DNA of 64,000 nucleotides from Streptomyces tagetis (GTDB lineage Bacteria; Actinomycetota; Actinomycetes; Streptomycetales; Streptomycetaceae). A model generated the notes under the pieces. It had not been told where the DNA came from and made no database searches. It saw only the letters and a program-made list of their open reading frames with translations. Each line of letters begins with the position of its first letter. The first letter of the stretch is position 1. Below, in pieces: positions 15,804 to 27,100 of this stretch. The position numbers and the translations under genes were made by a program. The stretch covers positions 682,001 through 746,000 of the forward strand of contig NZ_JAGPNL010000003.1 in the NCBI RefSeq assembly GCF_018069565.1, written 5' to 3'.

Positions 15804-16424
15804 TCACCCCGCGTCCATCCGGGGAGGTTTCGGGGGGCGGGCCGCCTTGGCGGCCTTGGCGGCGGCCTTCAGCTCCTGCTTGTGCGCCCGCACCTTGGTC
15901 AGCGACTCGGGCCCGGTGATGTCGGCGACGGAGCGGAACGAGCCGGGTTCGCCGTACTCCCCGGCGGCCTCGCGCCAGCCCTCCGGCCGGACGCCGAGCT
16001 GCTTGCCCAGCAGGGCGAGGAAGATCTGCGCCTTCTGCCGCCCGAAGCCCGGCAGCTCCTGGAGGCGTCTCAGCAGTTCGGGGCCGGTGGCGACGCCCCG
16101 CCAGACGGCCTCGGCGTCGCCGTCGTAGGTGTCGGCCAGGTACCGGCACAGCTCCTGGACGCGGCCCGCCATGGAACCGGGGTAGCGGTGCACGGCCGGC
16201 TTCGCGGAGAGCAGCGCGGCGAACTCCTCCGGGTCGTACGCGGCGATGTCGTGCGCGTCCAGGTCCTCGGCGTCCATCCGCCGGGTGATGGTCGACGGGC
16301 CCTTGAACGCCCACTCCATGGGGACCTGCTGGTCCAGCAGCATGCCGACGAGGGCGGCGAGCGGACTGCGCCCGAGGAGTTCGTCGGCCTCGGGGTCCTG
16401 GGCGAGGTGCAGGGTGACGTCCAT
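15804..16424 (-). CDS. HhH-GPD-type base excision repair DNA glycosylase
   Basis: A 206-residue helix-hairpin-helix glycosylase-like protein. The hairpin LPGFGRQKAQIFLALLGKQ (about 125-145) and the preceding helices are typical. The iron-sulfur cysteine cluster of EndoIII/MutY is absent. An early LLDQQVPMEWAFKG motif characterises this actinobacterial subgroup. It would remove damaged bases from DNA. The C-terminus is Lys/Ala-rich. It lies 24 bp after the siderophore-interacting protein gene on the same strand and may be cotranscribed. The lesion specificity is unknown. Confidence 0.85.
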   Translation of the reverse strand: MDVTLHLAQDPEADELLGRSPLAALVGMLLDQQVPMEWAFKGPSTITRRMDAEDLDAHDIAAYDPEEFAALLSAKPAVHRYPGSMAGRVQELCRYLADTYDGDAEAVWRGVATGPELLRRLQELPGFGRQKAQIFLALLGKQLGVRPEGWREAAGEYGEPGSFRSVADITGPESLTKVRAHKQELKAAAKAAKAARPPKPPRMDAG

Positions 16425-16448
16425 GCTCCGATGATCGCGCCTGGGCGC

Positions 16449-17174
16449 TCAGGTCGCGCGCCAGTACCCCAGCGCGTTCACCCGCTGCCGCGGCACGCCC
16501 AGCTCGCGGCGGACGTGGGAGGACAGGGCACGGGTGGTCGCCGTGTCGCAGGCGATCCAGACGTACGGCTCGGAGGTGGCGCGCAGCAGCTCCGGCAGCG
16601 CCGACTTCACCTCGGCGACCAGGGCGGCGCCGCGGTCCCGGCGCGGGACGGTGCGGACCTCGTGCCGGGCGGGGTCGGTGCGGAAGGGCAGTTCGTCGGT
16701 GCCGTCGTCCTCGAACCAGATGGTGGCCGGCGTCTCGCCGAGCGCGTCGAGGAGGGAGTTGAGGGCGGGCAGGGAGGCCGGGTCGGCGACGGCGAAGAGA
16801 CGGGTGGGCGCCGGGTCGGGGTCGGTGAAGGCGGTGCCCTGGACCGTGGCCTCGATGGTGTCGCCGGGCCGCGCCGACCGGGCCCAGTCGCTCGCGCGCC
16901 CCTCGTGCAGGGCGAACTCCAGGCTGAGCGTGCCGGCCTCGGGATCGGGGTCGACCAGGGTGTATCCGCGCTGGTGGGGCCGGTCCGCGCCGGGGAACCA
17001 GAGCCGTACCCACATGGTCGGGTGGACGCCGGTCGCGGCCAGCAGCCCGCCGTCCGTCAGCCGCAGCCGCCGAAAACGCGGGGTGACGTCCTCGACGCCG
17101 GTCACCGTGAACACGAAGTCCTTCGCCCGCATCAGCCGGAGGACCGCTCCCTCCCAGCCCCGCCCCTGCCCCAT
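16449..17174 (-). CDS. Siderophore-interacting protein (FAD-dependent ferric reductase)
   Basis: A 241-residue cytoplasmic flavoreductase of the SIP/ViuB family that releases iron from ferric siderophores. The FAD-binding barrel is visible (GVEDVTPRFRRLRL, then RGYTLVDPDPEAGTLSLEF), as is the NAD(P)H domain (FAVADPASLPALNSLLD). The ATG at 17174 has AAGGAGG upstream. A perfect 19-base iron box lies 36 bases upstream, so it should be repressed by a DmdR/IdeR-type Fe(II) repressor when iron is plentiful. It is divergent from the acylase-like gene, which shares that operator. Confidence 0.93.
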   Translation of the reverse strand: MGQGRGWEGAVLRLMRAKDFVFTVTGVEDVTPRFRRLRLTDGGLLAATGVHPTMWVRLWFPGADRPHQRGYTLVDPDPEAGTLSLEFALHEGRASDWARSARPGDTIEATVQGTAFTDPDPAPTRLFAVADPASLPALNSLLDALGETPATIWFEDDGTDELPFRTDPARHEVRTVPRRDRGAALVAEVKSALPELLRATSEPYVWIACDTATTRALSSHVRRELGVPRQRVNALGYWRAT

Positions 17175-17209
17175 CGCCCCGGCCTCCTTCGCGTACGATC
17201 CGTAGAAAC

Positions 17210-17228
17210 TTAGGTGAGCCTAACCTAA
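17210..17228. promoter_or_regulatory. Iron box (DmdR1/IdeR operator)
   Basis: TTAGGTGAGCCTAACCTAA on the plus strand (TTAGGTTAGGCTCACCTAA on the other) equals the consensus iron box of actinobacterial DmdR/IdeR repressors as I know it. It sits between divergent genes, 36 bases from the SIP start and 21 from the acylase-like start, so it can control both. Confidence 0.92.
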
Positions 17229-17248
17229 ACGGAAGTGGGGGCACAGGG

Positions 17249-19138
17249 GTGAGCGCCGAGACCTGCCGCGACGCCTGGGGGAACCCGCACCTGCGTGCGG
17301 ACGGCCCGGTCGCCCTCGCCCGCGCCCAGGGCCGCGTCACCGCCCGCGACCACGGCTGGCGACTGGAGCTGCGGCGCCACCGCGCCCAGGGCACCTCGGC
17401 GTCCTTCCTCGGTCCCGACGCCCTGCCCTGGGACCTCTTCGCCCGCCGCGCCCGCCTCGCCGACACCGCCCGCCGCTGCCACGCCGCGCTGGAGGAACGG
17501 GACCCGGAGACCGCCGCCTGGGTACGGGCCTACGTCGACGGGGTGAACGAGGGTCTGGCCGAGGGCGCCGCCCCCGAGTTCGCCCGCGCCGGGCTCGCCC
17601 CGGGACGCTGGGAACCGTGGACCCCCTTCGCGGTCCGGCTCGCCGGGCACGTCCTCGACGGGGGCTTCCCCGCCAAGCTCTGGCGCGAGCACGTCCTGGA
17701 CCGACTGGGGCCGGACGCCCTCGCGTTGTTCGCCGCCGACGGCCCCGGCGGACCGCCCGGAGGCGCCTCGGGACCCCGCGGTCTGCACCGTGTCCGGCTG
17801 TCCTGCCCGGAGTTCGACGTGGCCGGCCTCGCCGTGCCGGGCGTGCCCGGTCTCGCCCACTGCGGCCACACCGGCACCGTCGCCTGGGCCGTCACCGGCA
17901 CCGCCAGGGCCGACTGCCAGGACCTCTACCACGAGCGGCTGCGCCGTACCGGCGCCGGTGTGGAGGCGCTGGGCCCGGACGGCGCCTGGCACCGGGCCGC
18001 CCGGCACACCGAGCTGATCCGGGTCGCCGGGGAGGGCACCGTCGAGGCCGAGGTCGTCGAGACCGCCCGGGGGCCGGTGATCGCCGGCGGACCGGAGGGC
18101 CTGGACGACGGCACCCCGGCCGCCATCAGCCTGCGCCACCCGGCCCGCGTCACCGCCGACCTGGGCTTCGGCGCCCTGCTGCCGCTGCTGCGGGCCCGCC
18201 GGGTCGCCGATGTCGACGGGGCGCTGGACGCCTGGTCCGAGCCGGTCGACCTGGTGCTGGCCGCCGACACCGAGGGCGGCACGCTCTGCCGGACGGTGGG
18301 CCGGGTCCCGCTCCGCGCCGACGCCAACCGGCTCCGTCCGGTACCTGCGTGGCAGCCGGGGCACGAGTGGCGGGGCTGGGTACGCCCGGCGGACGGTGAC
18401 CCCGGCGGGCCGGCCGGCCCCGGGCCCACCGCACCGCCGGACCACGAGGCAGTCCGCCCGGACCCCAGCCCCCTGCTCGACCGCCTCGCCGCCCTCGACG
18501 GCCCGAGCCCCGGCGCCGCCGCCCTCCGCGACCGCCTCCTCGCCTGGCACCGCGGTACCCGGGACGGGGGCGGCAGGGGCACGGACGTGGCCGGTGACGG
18601 GGGCGGTGCGGACGTGGCCGGTGATGGGGAGGGCAGGGGCACGGACGTGGCTGGTGACGGCGGTGGCACGGATGTGATCGGTGCTGGTGACGGCGCCGGG
18701 AGCGGCGACCGGGGTGAGGAGGCCGACGCGGCGGCGTACGCGGCCCTGCGCGCGGCGGTCGTCCGCCGGATCACGGCCGACCCGGCCCTCGCCGCGCTGG
18801 CCACCCCGCCCGGCCACCCCGAGGTGTTCCAGCCGTGGCTGGACCTCGCGCCACGCGTCGGCCACGCCCTCGAACGCCTGCTGCGGGCCCCGCACTTGTA
18901 CGGCGTCGACCGGACCGGCGCGGTCCGCGAGGCCGCCGAGGAGGTGGCCGCCCGGCCGCCCGCCCCGGTACCGGCCACTCCCGTACCGGCCACTCCCGTA
19001 CCGTCCGCCCCCGTACCGCCCGCCCGTCGTGGCGACCGCCGGGCGGCCCCGCCCCCTCCCGGGCCCCGGTGGCAGGCGCCGCGCCACGCCCCCGCCGTCG
19101 CCGACGTCGAGCGGCTCCTCCGCGAGGGCCGCCCCTGA
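17249..19138 (+). CDS. Penicillin-acylase-family protein lacking the nucleophile segment
   Basis: A 629-residue protein related to penicillin amidase (Ntn hydrolases that mature by self-cleavage before a serine). The alpha-chain-like part (DAWGNPHLRADGPVALARAQ, then WEPWTPFAVRLAG) and part of the beta-like region (CPEFDVAGLAVPGVPG, then GTVAWAVTG) are clear. Between them, at about residues 162-190, family members carry a GSNxW-type motif with the catalytic serine and a LIAGDPH-like segment. Here there is only a short Gly/Pro stretch. Residues 435-490 are a Gly-Asp-rich repeat, and the tail has Val-Pro-Ala-Thr-Pro repeats. It has no signal peptide. The iron box 21 bases upstream implies iron repression. 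It is probably not an active acylase. Confidence 0.8.
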   Translation: MSAETCRDAWGNPHLRADGPVALARAQGRVTARDHGWRLELRRHRAQGTSASFLGPDALPWDLFARRARLADTARRCHAALEERDPETAAWVRAYVDGVNEGLAEGAAPEFARAGLAPGRWEPWTPFAVRLAGHVLDGGFPAKLWREHVLDRLGPDALALFAADGPGGPPGGASGPRGLHRVRLSCPEFDVAGLAVPGVPGLAHCGHTGTVAWAVTGTARADCQDLYHERLRRTGAGVEALGPDGAWHRAARHTELIRVAGEGTVEAEVVETARGPVIAGGPEGLDDGTPAAISLRHPARVTADLGFGALLPLLRARRVADVDGALDAWSEPVDLVLAADTEGGTLCRTVGRVPLRADANRLRPVPAWQPGHEWRGWVRPADGDPGGPAGPGPTAPPDHEAVRPDPSPLLDRLAALDGPSPGAAALRDRLLAWHRGTRDGGGRGTDVAGDGGGADVAGDGEGRGTDVAGDGGGTDVIGAGDGAGSGDRGEEADAAAYAALRAAVVRRITADPALAALATPPGHPEVFQPWLDLAPRVGHALERLLRAPHLYGVDRTGAVREAAEEVAARPPAPVPATPVPATPVPSAPVPPARRGDRRAAPPPPGPRWQAPRHAPAVADVERLLREGRP

Positions 19139-19149
19139 CCCGTACGCCC

Positions 19150-19345
19150 CCCTTCCGGGAGGGAACCCGCCCCTACGGCGACGGAAACACCCCCTCCCCG
19201 GCACGGGAACCCGCCCCTACCGCGACGGGAACACGCCCTCCCCGGACGGGAACACACCCCTACCGCGACGAGAACACCCCCTCCCCGAACGAAAACCCGC
19301 CCCTCCCGGAGGGAAATGCTCCCCTTCCGGGACGGAAACGCGCAG
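19150..19345. repeat. Degenerate tandem repeat of about 21 bp
   Basis: About nine units with consensus near CGCGACGGGAACACCCCCTCC follow one another between the acylase-like and CopC-CopD genes. Units are 19-22 bases and imperfect. The repeats are contiguous with no spacers, so this is not a CRISPR array. The three-frame openness reflects unit lengths near 21. Confidence 0.75.
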
Positions 19346-19416
19346 ACGGTGAGCGCCGGGGCCTCCGCGTCCGTACTCAGGGCCAGGCGGCGAGGTCCGG
19401 ACGACGGAGATGCGAC

Positions 19417-21531
19417 GTGGGGTGTGGTGGTGCGCGCGGTGGAGCCCGGCGGCGAACCGGAGTTCAAGGGCTGGTGCTGCTGGGAACCGTGCTGGTCCTG
19501 CTCCTCCTCGGCGGCGCCGGACCGGCCGCCGCCCACGCCGGACTGCGCTCCACCGACCCCGAGGACGGAGCCGTCCTCCCCGACGCCCCCGGCTCCGTCA
19601 CCGTGACCTTCACGGAGTCCGTCGGCCTGCGCGACGACTCCTTCCGCGTCCTCGGCCCCGACGGCCACCGCCTGAGCATCGGCGAGGCCGGCCGCGCCGA
19701 CGGCCGCCCCGACACCGCCGGCGTCACGCTGCCGGACCGGCTCGCCGAGGGCACGTACACCGTGGCCTGGCGGGTGGTGTCGGCCGACAGCCACCCCGCC
19801 TCCGGCGCCTTCACCTTCTCCGTCGGCGAACCGTCGGTCTCCGCGGCCGAGGTGGACACCGGCCCCGCCGAGGACCCGGTGACCGGCGCCCTCCACAAGA
19901 GTGCCCGCTGGTTCGCCTACCTCGCCGTCGCGCTGCTCATCGGCACGGCGGCCTTCGTCGTCCTGTGCCGCCCCCGGGACCCCGCCCCCCTGCGCCGCCT
20001 CGCGGTCGCCGGCTGGTGGACCCTGCTGGCCGCCACCGTCGCCCTGCTGGTGCTGCGCGCCCCCTACGAGGCGGGGGAGGGGCCGGCGGCGGCCCTGGAC
20101 GCCGAGGCGTTCGGGCGGACCCTGACCGGCCGGCCCGGCATGCTCCTGCTGGCCCGCCTGGTGCTCCTCGTCCCGGCGGGGCTCCTGCTGGCCCGCGTCT
20201 CGCGCCGCCCCCGGCGTACGCCCTGGGTCACCGGGGCGGGCGCCGCGCTCTCCGTCGCCCTCGCCCTGACCTGGGCCGCCGCCGAGCACGCCTCCGCAGG
20301 CAGCCAGGTGCCGCTGGCGATGACCTCTGCCGTCCTGCACCTGCTCGCCACGGCGGTCTGGCTCGGCGGACTCGCCGCCCTGCTCGTCGGGTTGCGCCGG
20401 GCCCCGGACGCCGACGCCGTCGCCCGCTTCTCCCGGATCGCCTTCGCCTCGGTCGTCGTCCTGGTGGTCACCGGCGCCTACCAGTCCTGGCGCGGCCTCG
20501 GCACCTGGACGGCCCTGAACGGCACGACGTACGGCAAGCTGCTGCTCGCCAAGGTGGCGGCGGTCACGGTGCTGCTGGCCGTCGCCGCGCTCTCCCGGCA
20601 GTGGACGGCCGCGCTGGGCGCGGTCACCGAGCCCGGCGCACCGGACGCGCCCCCGCCACTCCGCCGGGGCCCGTCCGTACCGGCCGCCGCGGTGTCGGTC
20701 TCGGACGTACGGACGGTGTCGGCGTCAGCGACGGCGGCGGTCTCCGGCGCACGGACCGTGCCGAAGGCGGCTGCCTCCGGCGTAGAGGCTGTCTCAGCGT
20801 CGGCGGCGGGCGTACGGACGGTCTCCGCGAAGGTAACCTCCCCGTCCCCGTCCCCGTCCCGCGCGCCGGAGCCGCCCCCCACCGCCCCCGTACCGCCGGA
20901 GCCCGCCGTGCCCGCACTCACCACCCGCACGCTCCCCGCGCCCGCCACCCCGGCCGTGGAGCCGCCGGACACCCCCGCCGTGGAGCCACCCGCCCCCTCC
21001 CCCGTAAAGCCGCCCGCGGTAAAGCCGCCCGCACCCCCCACCCCGCCCTGGGAGGCGCACCGGCGGGCGCTGCGCCGCTCCGTGCTGATCGAGGCGGTCG
21101 TCGCCGCCGTCGTCCTGGTGATCACGACCGTGCTCACCGCCACCATGCCCGGCACCGCGGCCGAGGCGGCCCGGTCCGCGCGGGCCGGAGTGCTCCCCGC
21201 CTCCGTGACCACGATCCCGTTCGAGGCCGGCCCCGGCCGGGGCACCGTCCAGATCACCCTGGACCCGGGACGCACCGGCGAGAACTCCGTACAGGCCGTG
21301 GTCTACGCCCCCGACGGCAGCCTCACCGCCGTACCCGAGCTGCGCGTCACCTTCACCCTCGCCGACCAGGGCATCGGCCCGATCGAGGCCCGGCTCGTCG
21401 ACCGGGGCGGCTACTGGAGCGCCAACTCCGTCACCCTCCCCCTGGCCGGGGCGTGGACCATGAAGGCGACGGTCCGGCTGACCGAGGTGGACCAGGTCAG
21501 CGAGGAGCGCACCGTCGACATCCTGGCCTGA
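19417..21531 (+). CDS. CopC-CopD fusion with C-terminal YtkA/FixH-like domain
   Basis: A 704-residue copper-handling-type membrane protein. A signal segment ending AAAHA exposes the His that starts the CopC domain (about 40-135; HAGLRSTDPEDGAVLPDAP). Eight membrane helices of a CopD domain follow (about 155-400). A long Ala/Val/Pro/Ser linker (about 410-550) contains short repeats, then one more membrane helix (about 556-575) and an extracytoplasmic C-terminal beta domain (590-704). CopC/CopD proteins bind and import copper for cuproenzymes. The GTG at 19417 with GGAG seven bases upstream is chosen; a GTG at 19474 is possible. Confidence 0.85.
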   Translation: MGCGGARGGARRRTGVQGLVLLGTVLVLLLLGGAGPAAAHAGLRSTDPEDGAVLPDAPGSVTVTFTESVGLRDDSFRVLGPDGHRLSIGEAGRADGRPDTAGVTLPDRLAEGTYTVAWRVVSADSHPASGAFTFSVGEPSVSAAEVDTGPAEDPVTGALHKSARWFAYLAVALLIGTAAFVVLCRPRDPAPLRRLAVAGWWTLLAATVALLVLRAPYEAGEGPAAALDAEAFGRTLTGRPGMLLLARLVLLVPAGLLLARVSRRPRRTPWVTGAGAALSVALALTWAAAEHASAGSQVPLAMTSAVLHLLATAVWLGGLAALLVGLRRAPDADAVARFSRIAFASVVVLVVTGAYQSWRGLGTWTALNGTTYGKLLLAKVAAVTVLLAVAALSRQWTAALGAVTEPGAPDAPPPLRRGPSVPAAAVSVSDVRTVSASATAAVSGARTVPKAAASGVEAVSASAAGVRTVSAKVTSPSPSPSRAPEPPPTAPVPPEPAVPALTTRTLPAPATPAVEPPDTPAVEPPAPSPVKPPAVKPPAPPTPPWEAHRRALRRSVLIEAVVAAVVLVITTVLTATMPGTAAEAARSARAGVLPASVTTIPFEAGPGRGTVQITLDPGRTGENSVQAVVYAPDGSLTAVPELRVTFTLADQGIGPIEARLVDRGGYWSANSVTLPLAGAWTMKATVRLTEVDQVSEERTVDILA

Positions 21532-21656
21532 TCCGCAGCGGTACCCCGGCGGGCGGGCCGTTCGCGGCGAAGCGGAAATATGCTCCAAGCCGGTCGCACC
21601 GAGCAGGGCGACGCCGACGGGGCCGCGCGGGCGGCCCGCCCACGGATGGAGACACG

Positions 21657-24050
<2,394 letters not shown>

Positions 24051-24158
24051 GACCGTCCCTGCCGGGCGATCAGGCGGGGCCTCCGTACAGGGCCCACCTG
24101 AGCACGCCGCTCGCCGGGCGGACGGCGCCGGAGTCGGGACCAGGCGGCGATCAGCGGC

Positions 24159-27100
24159 TCACCATGACGCCCAGCCCCGGCGCCGATGGGCCGCGATCGT
24201 GCTCAGGTGAGCCGGCGCCCCGGGGGCGAGGCGGGGGAGCAAGGGGATCACGTGGGTCCACGCGTCGGCGTTCACCAGGCTCCGAACGATGTCCCGCGCC
24301 GTCGCCTCCGCCGGCGGGCCGTCGTCGCCCGAGGCTCGGGCCAGGGCCAGACAGGTCCGGGTGACCCGGTCGCCGGCCCGGTGGTCCGTGGACAGGGCCA
24401 CCGGGGCACCGGACAGGTACGCGGCGGCCGTGTGGAGCGCCCTCCAGCGCTCGTCCGGAGTCGCCACCGCCTCGGCATGGCGCCAGAGGCCCGCGATGTC
24501 ACCGTCCACGGCGGCGAGCAGCGCGACTTCCGCGCCGGCCTCGTGGCCAGGCCGGAGAGACCGCCGCCACCGGTCCGTCGGGCCCTCGACGACGTGGGCG
24601 TCCTCTTCCGCGAGGCAGCCGAGGCGTTCCAGCAGGGTGAGGACGGCCATCGACGGTGCGTGCCAGGGCATGGGCGTCTCGGTCAGGCTCCGTACGGCGC
24701 GTCGAAGCGCCTCACGCAGACGCGGGTCCGGTTGCCGCACGTCCGGGAAGGCGAGGAACAGGGCCGCCAGTTCGGGCAGGGTCCGGATCGGAGCCTCCCC
24801 GATCCGCAGGACCAAGGCGGCCACGACGCCTTCGGCGATGCGGGCCGCCTGCGCGGGACGGTGGCGGACGAGTCCGGCCGCGACGGCCGTCGACGCCGTC
24901 CGCCTCTGCACGGCACGGTCTCCCCTCACCATGGAGATGGCGGTGGGGCCGTCCCCGGCGTGGGCGAGGGCTTGGGCGACGAGGTTCGCCAGCCCCGGGT
25001 CCGTGCCGTCGGACACCCGACGCGCCGCGGCATCGGCGTAGCGGGCGCCCGCGTCGCCGTGGCCGCCGAGGGAACAGCCGAGGGAGAGGGCGGCCAGGTG
25101 CCGCGCGCGGTCCTGCTCGTCGGGCAGGTCGGCCACGAGCACCTCGGCCGCACCGAACTCACCCACCACACCCAGGGCTTGGCACAGGTCTGCCACCCAG
25201 CTCTCCGAAGCGGGGGACGACGCCTGAGGGGCGGCGGGGGAGTGCCGCAGGGCCGATTCCCACAGCTCCCGGCTCCGCAGGAGTCGGCCCGCGCCCAGTT
25301 CGCGGTCCGCCTCCCGGAGCAGGCGGAGGTGGGGCTGCTGCTCGGCGTGCGGAACATCGGCGAGGGAGGGCAGGCCCATCGTCGGGCGATGCGTGTCCGG
25401 GCGCCGGACCGCCGGTGCGCGCCGGAGACCCGGACGGGAGTCTTCCGCCGGTCCCTCCCGCGCTGTCGGGTGCTGTGCGCCTGCCTCCCCCAGTGGCTCG
25501 CGCTTCTTCTCCCGGTCCCGCTTGTACACGGTATTGCTCTTGTCCTTGGCCCTGCGTTTCGCGTTCTGCTTTTTTCTGGCGGCGGCCGAAGCCTCCCGGT
25601 CCGCTTGTGATCTGCGCTCCTCGGCCGCCTCGACGACCCACTTCGCCCGTTCCAGCAGGGGGTCCCCGAGGATGCCGATACGCAGGTGCTCGGGCAGGGA
25701 ATCCATCAGGCTTGTGATGTCGTCGAGAGCGCGCCTCCTGACATCCGCGTCCTCCGTGGCCTGTGCGAGGCGGGCCAGCGTCCCGGCGAGTTCGCGGCGG
25801 AGGTGGGCCTCGTCGTCCTCGGGCAGGGCCCCGGCGTCCGTCGGCGCCGGGACGGCATCGGCCATCCTGGCCAGGGCCTTCCACAACAGCTTGCGGGCGG
25901 CGCCCTGCCGTCCGGCCGGCAGCCGGGCGAGTGCCGACGCCGAGGAGGCCAGCACGTCGACCGCGCCCAGCCCGTCGGAGGAGTCGAGTTCCGCGCAGAC
26001 GGCCTCGATACGGTCACCGAGGTGCGGGCCGAGCGAAGGCGCGGCCTGTGCCAGTGCCCCCCAGAGCTCCACCGCGGCCGTCCGGGCACGCATCCCACCG
26101 ACGCTCAGATCCGCGGCCCGGTCGTACAACACCGCCACGGCGTCCAGGTCCTGGACCGAGCGCAGCATCCCGGCCGCCTCGATGAGCGTGTCCGTCCCGG
26201 CTGCCTGGTCCTGGACCACGGCGCGGACCAACGGCCTGGCGGCGGCCGGGCCGTTCAGCGGGAGGAGCGCGCGGGCGGCCTCCAACAGCCGCGTATACGC
26301 GCCGGGGTCCTGGTACGCCGGGGGGAATCCCCGGTCGACCCGGTGATGGGCCGTCCACTGGACCGCCTCCCGCACGACCGCGTCCACACCGGCCTGCTCC
26401 GCGTACGCCATCTCCACCGCCACGTAGGCCAGTTGGACGGCCCTGTCGATCGCCGTCGGCGCCGAGCGGGCCAGGCCGCGTGCGCGCTCCACCTCGCCCA
26501 GCCGGACGAGGAGGGCCGCTGCCCCGTCGGGTACGTCGCGCGACTCCCCGCGCAGCAAGGCCCGCACCGCGGTCAGCGGTACCAGCGACGCCGGCTCCTC
26601 GGGGCCGTCCCCCGCACCGATCTCCTCCTCGAAGGCGTCCAGTTGCGCGAGCGCGGCGGCCTGCCCGGCCACACCGGCGAGCCGGCGCAGCCGTGGCAGG
26701 TCGAGGACGTACGCGGCCCGTTCCGCCGGGCCGGTCAGCAACCGGAGTTGATGCGCCAAGGCGTACGGGGGCGTCCGCTCGGGCCAGCCCGCCGCCCGCC
26801 ACTCGCGCGACCAGGCCAACAGCTCTCGGGTATGCCGGGCGACCCCCGCCTCACCCAGGTCCCCGAGAACCGAGTGGACGAGCCGGGGCTCGGCCAGGGC
26901 GTAGGTCTGGAACACCGGGTCGTCGAGGACGAGGGATCGCCCCGCCGGGCCCTGTGCCAAGCGGTCGAGCCGGTCCGTGGGGAGCCCGGTCAGCTCCGCC
27001 AGGTCCGCCGTACGCAGGCCGCCGCCCGCCACGGCGAGCAGCCCGGCCACCGTCGCGCCCAGAGCGGTGGCGTCCGGGGGCGGCTGCCGGAGCAGCGGCA

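Noticed and set aside
14632..17466. Minus-strand frame of about 940 codons spanning several genes
   Set aside because: It overlaps HdeD, the glycosylase, the SIP gene and the iron box. The real genes are in other frames with family motifs.
19150..19345. Repeat array considered as CRISPR
   Set aside because: Units are contiguous at 19-22 bases with no unique spacers and are imperfect.
24051..24158. Left attachment site of the CRISPR island
   Set aside because: I found no copy of the tRNA-Ser 3' end or other direct repeat here matching 34.1-36.2 kb, so the island boundary remains undefined.
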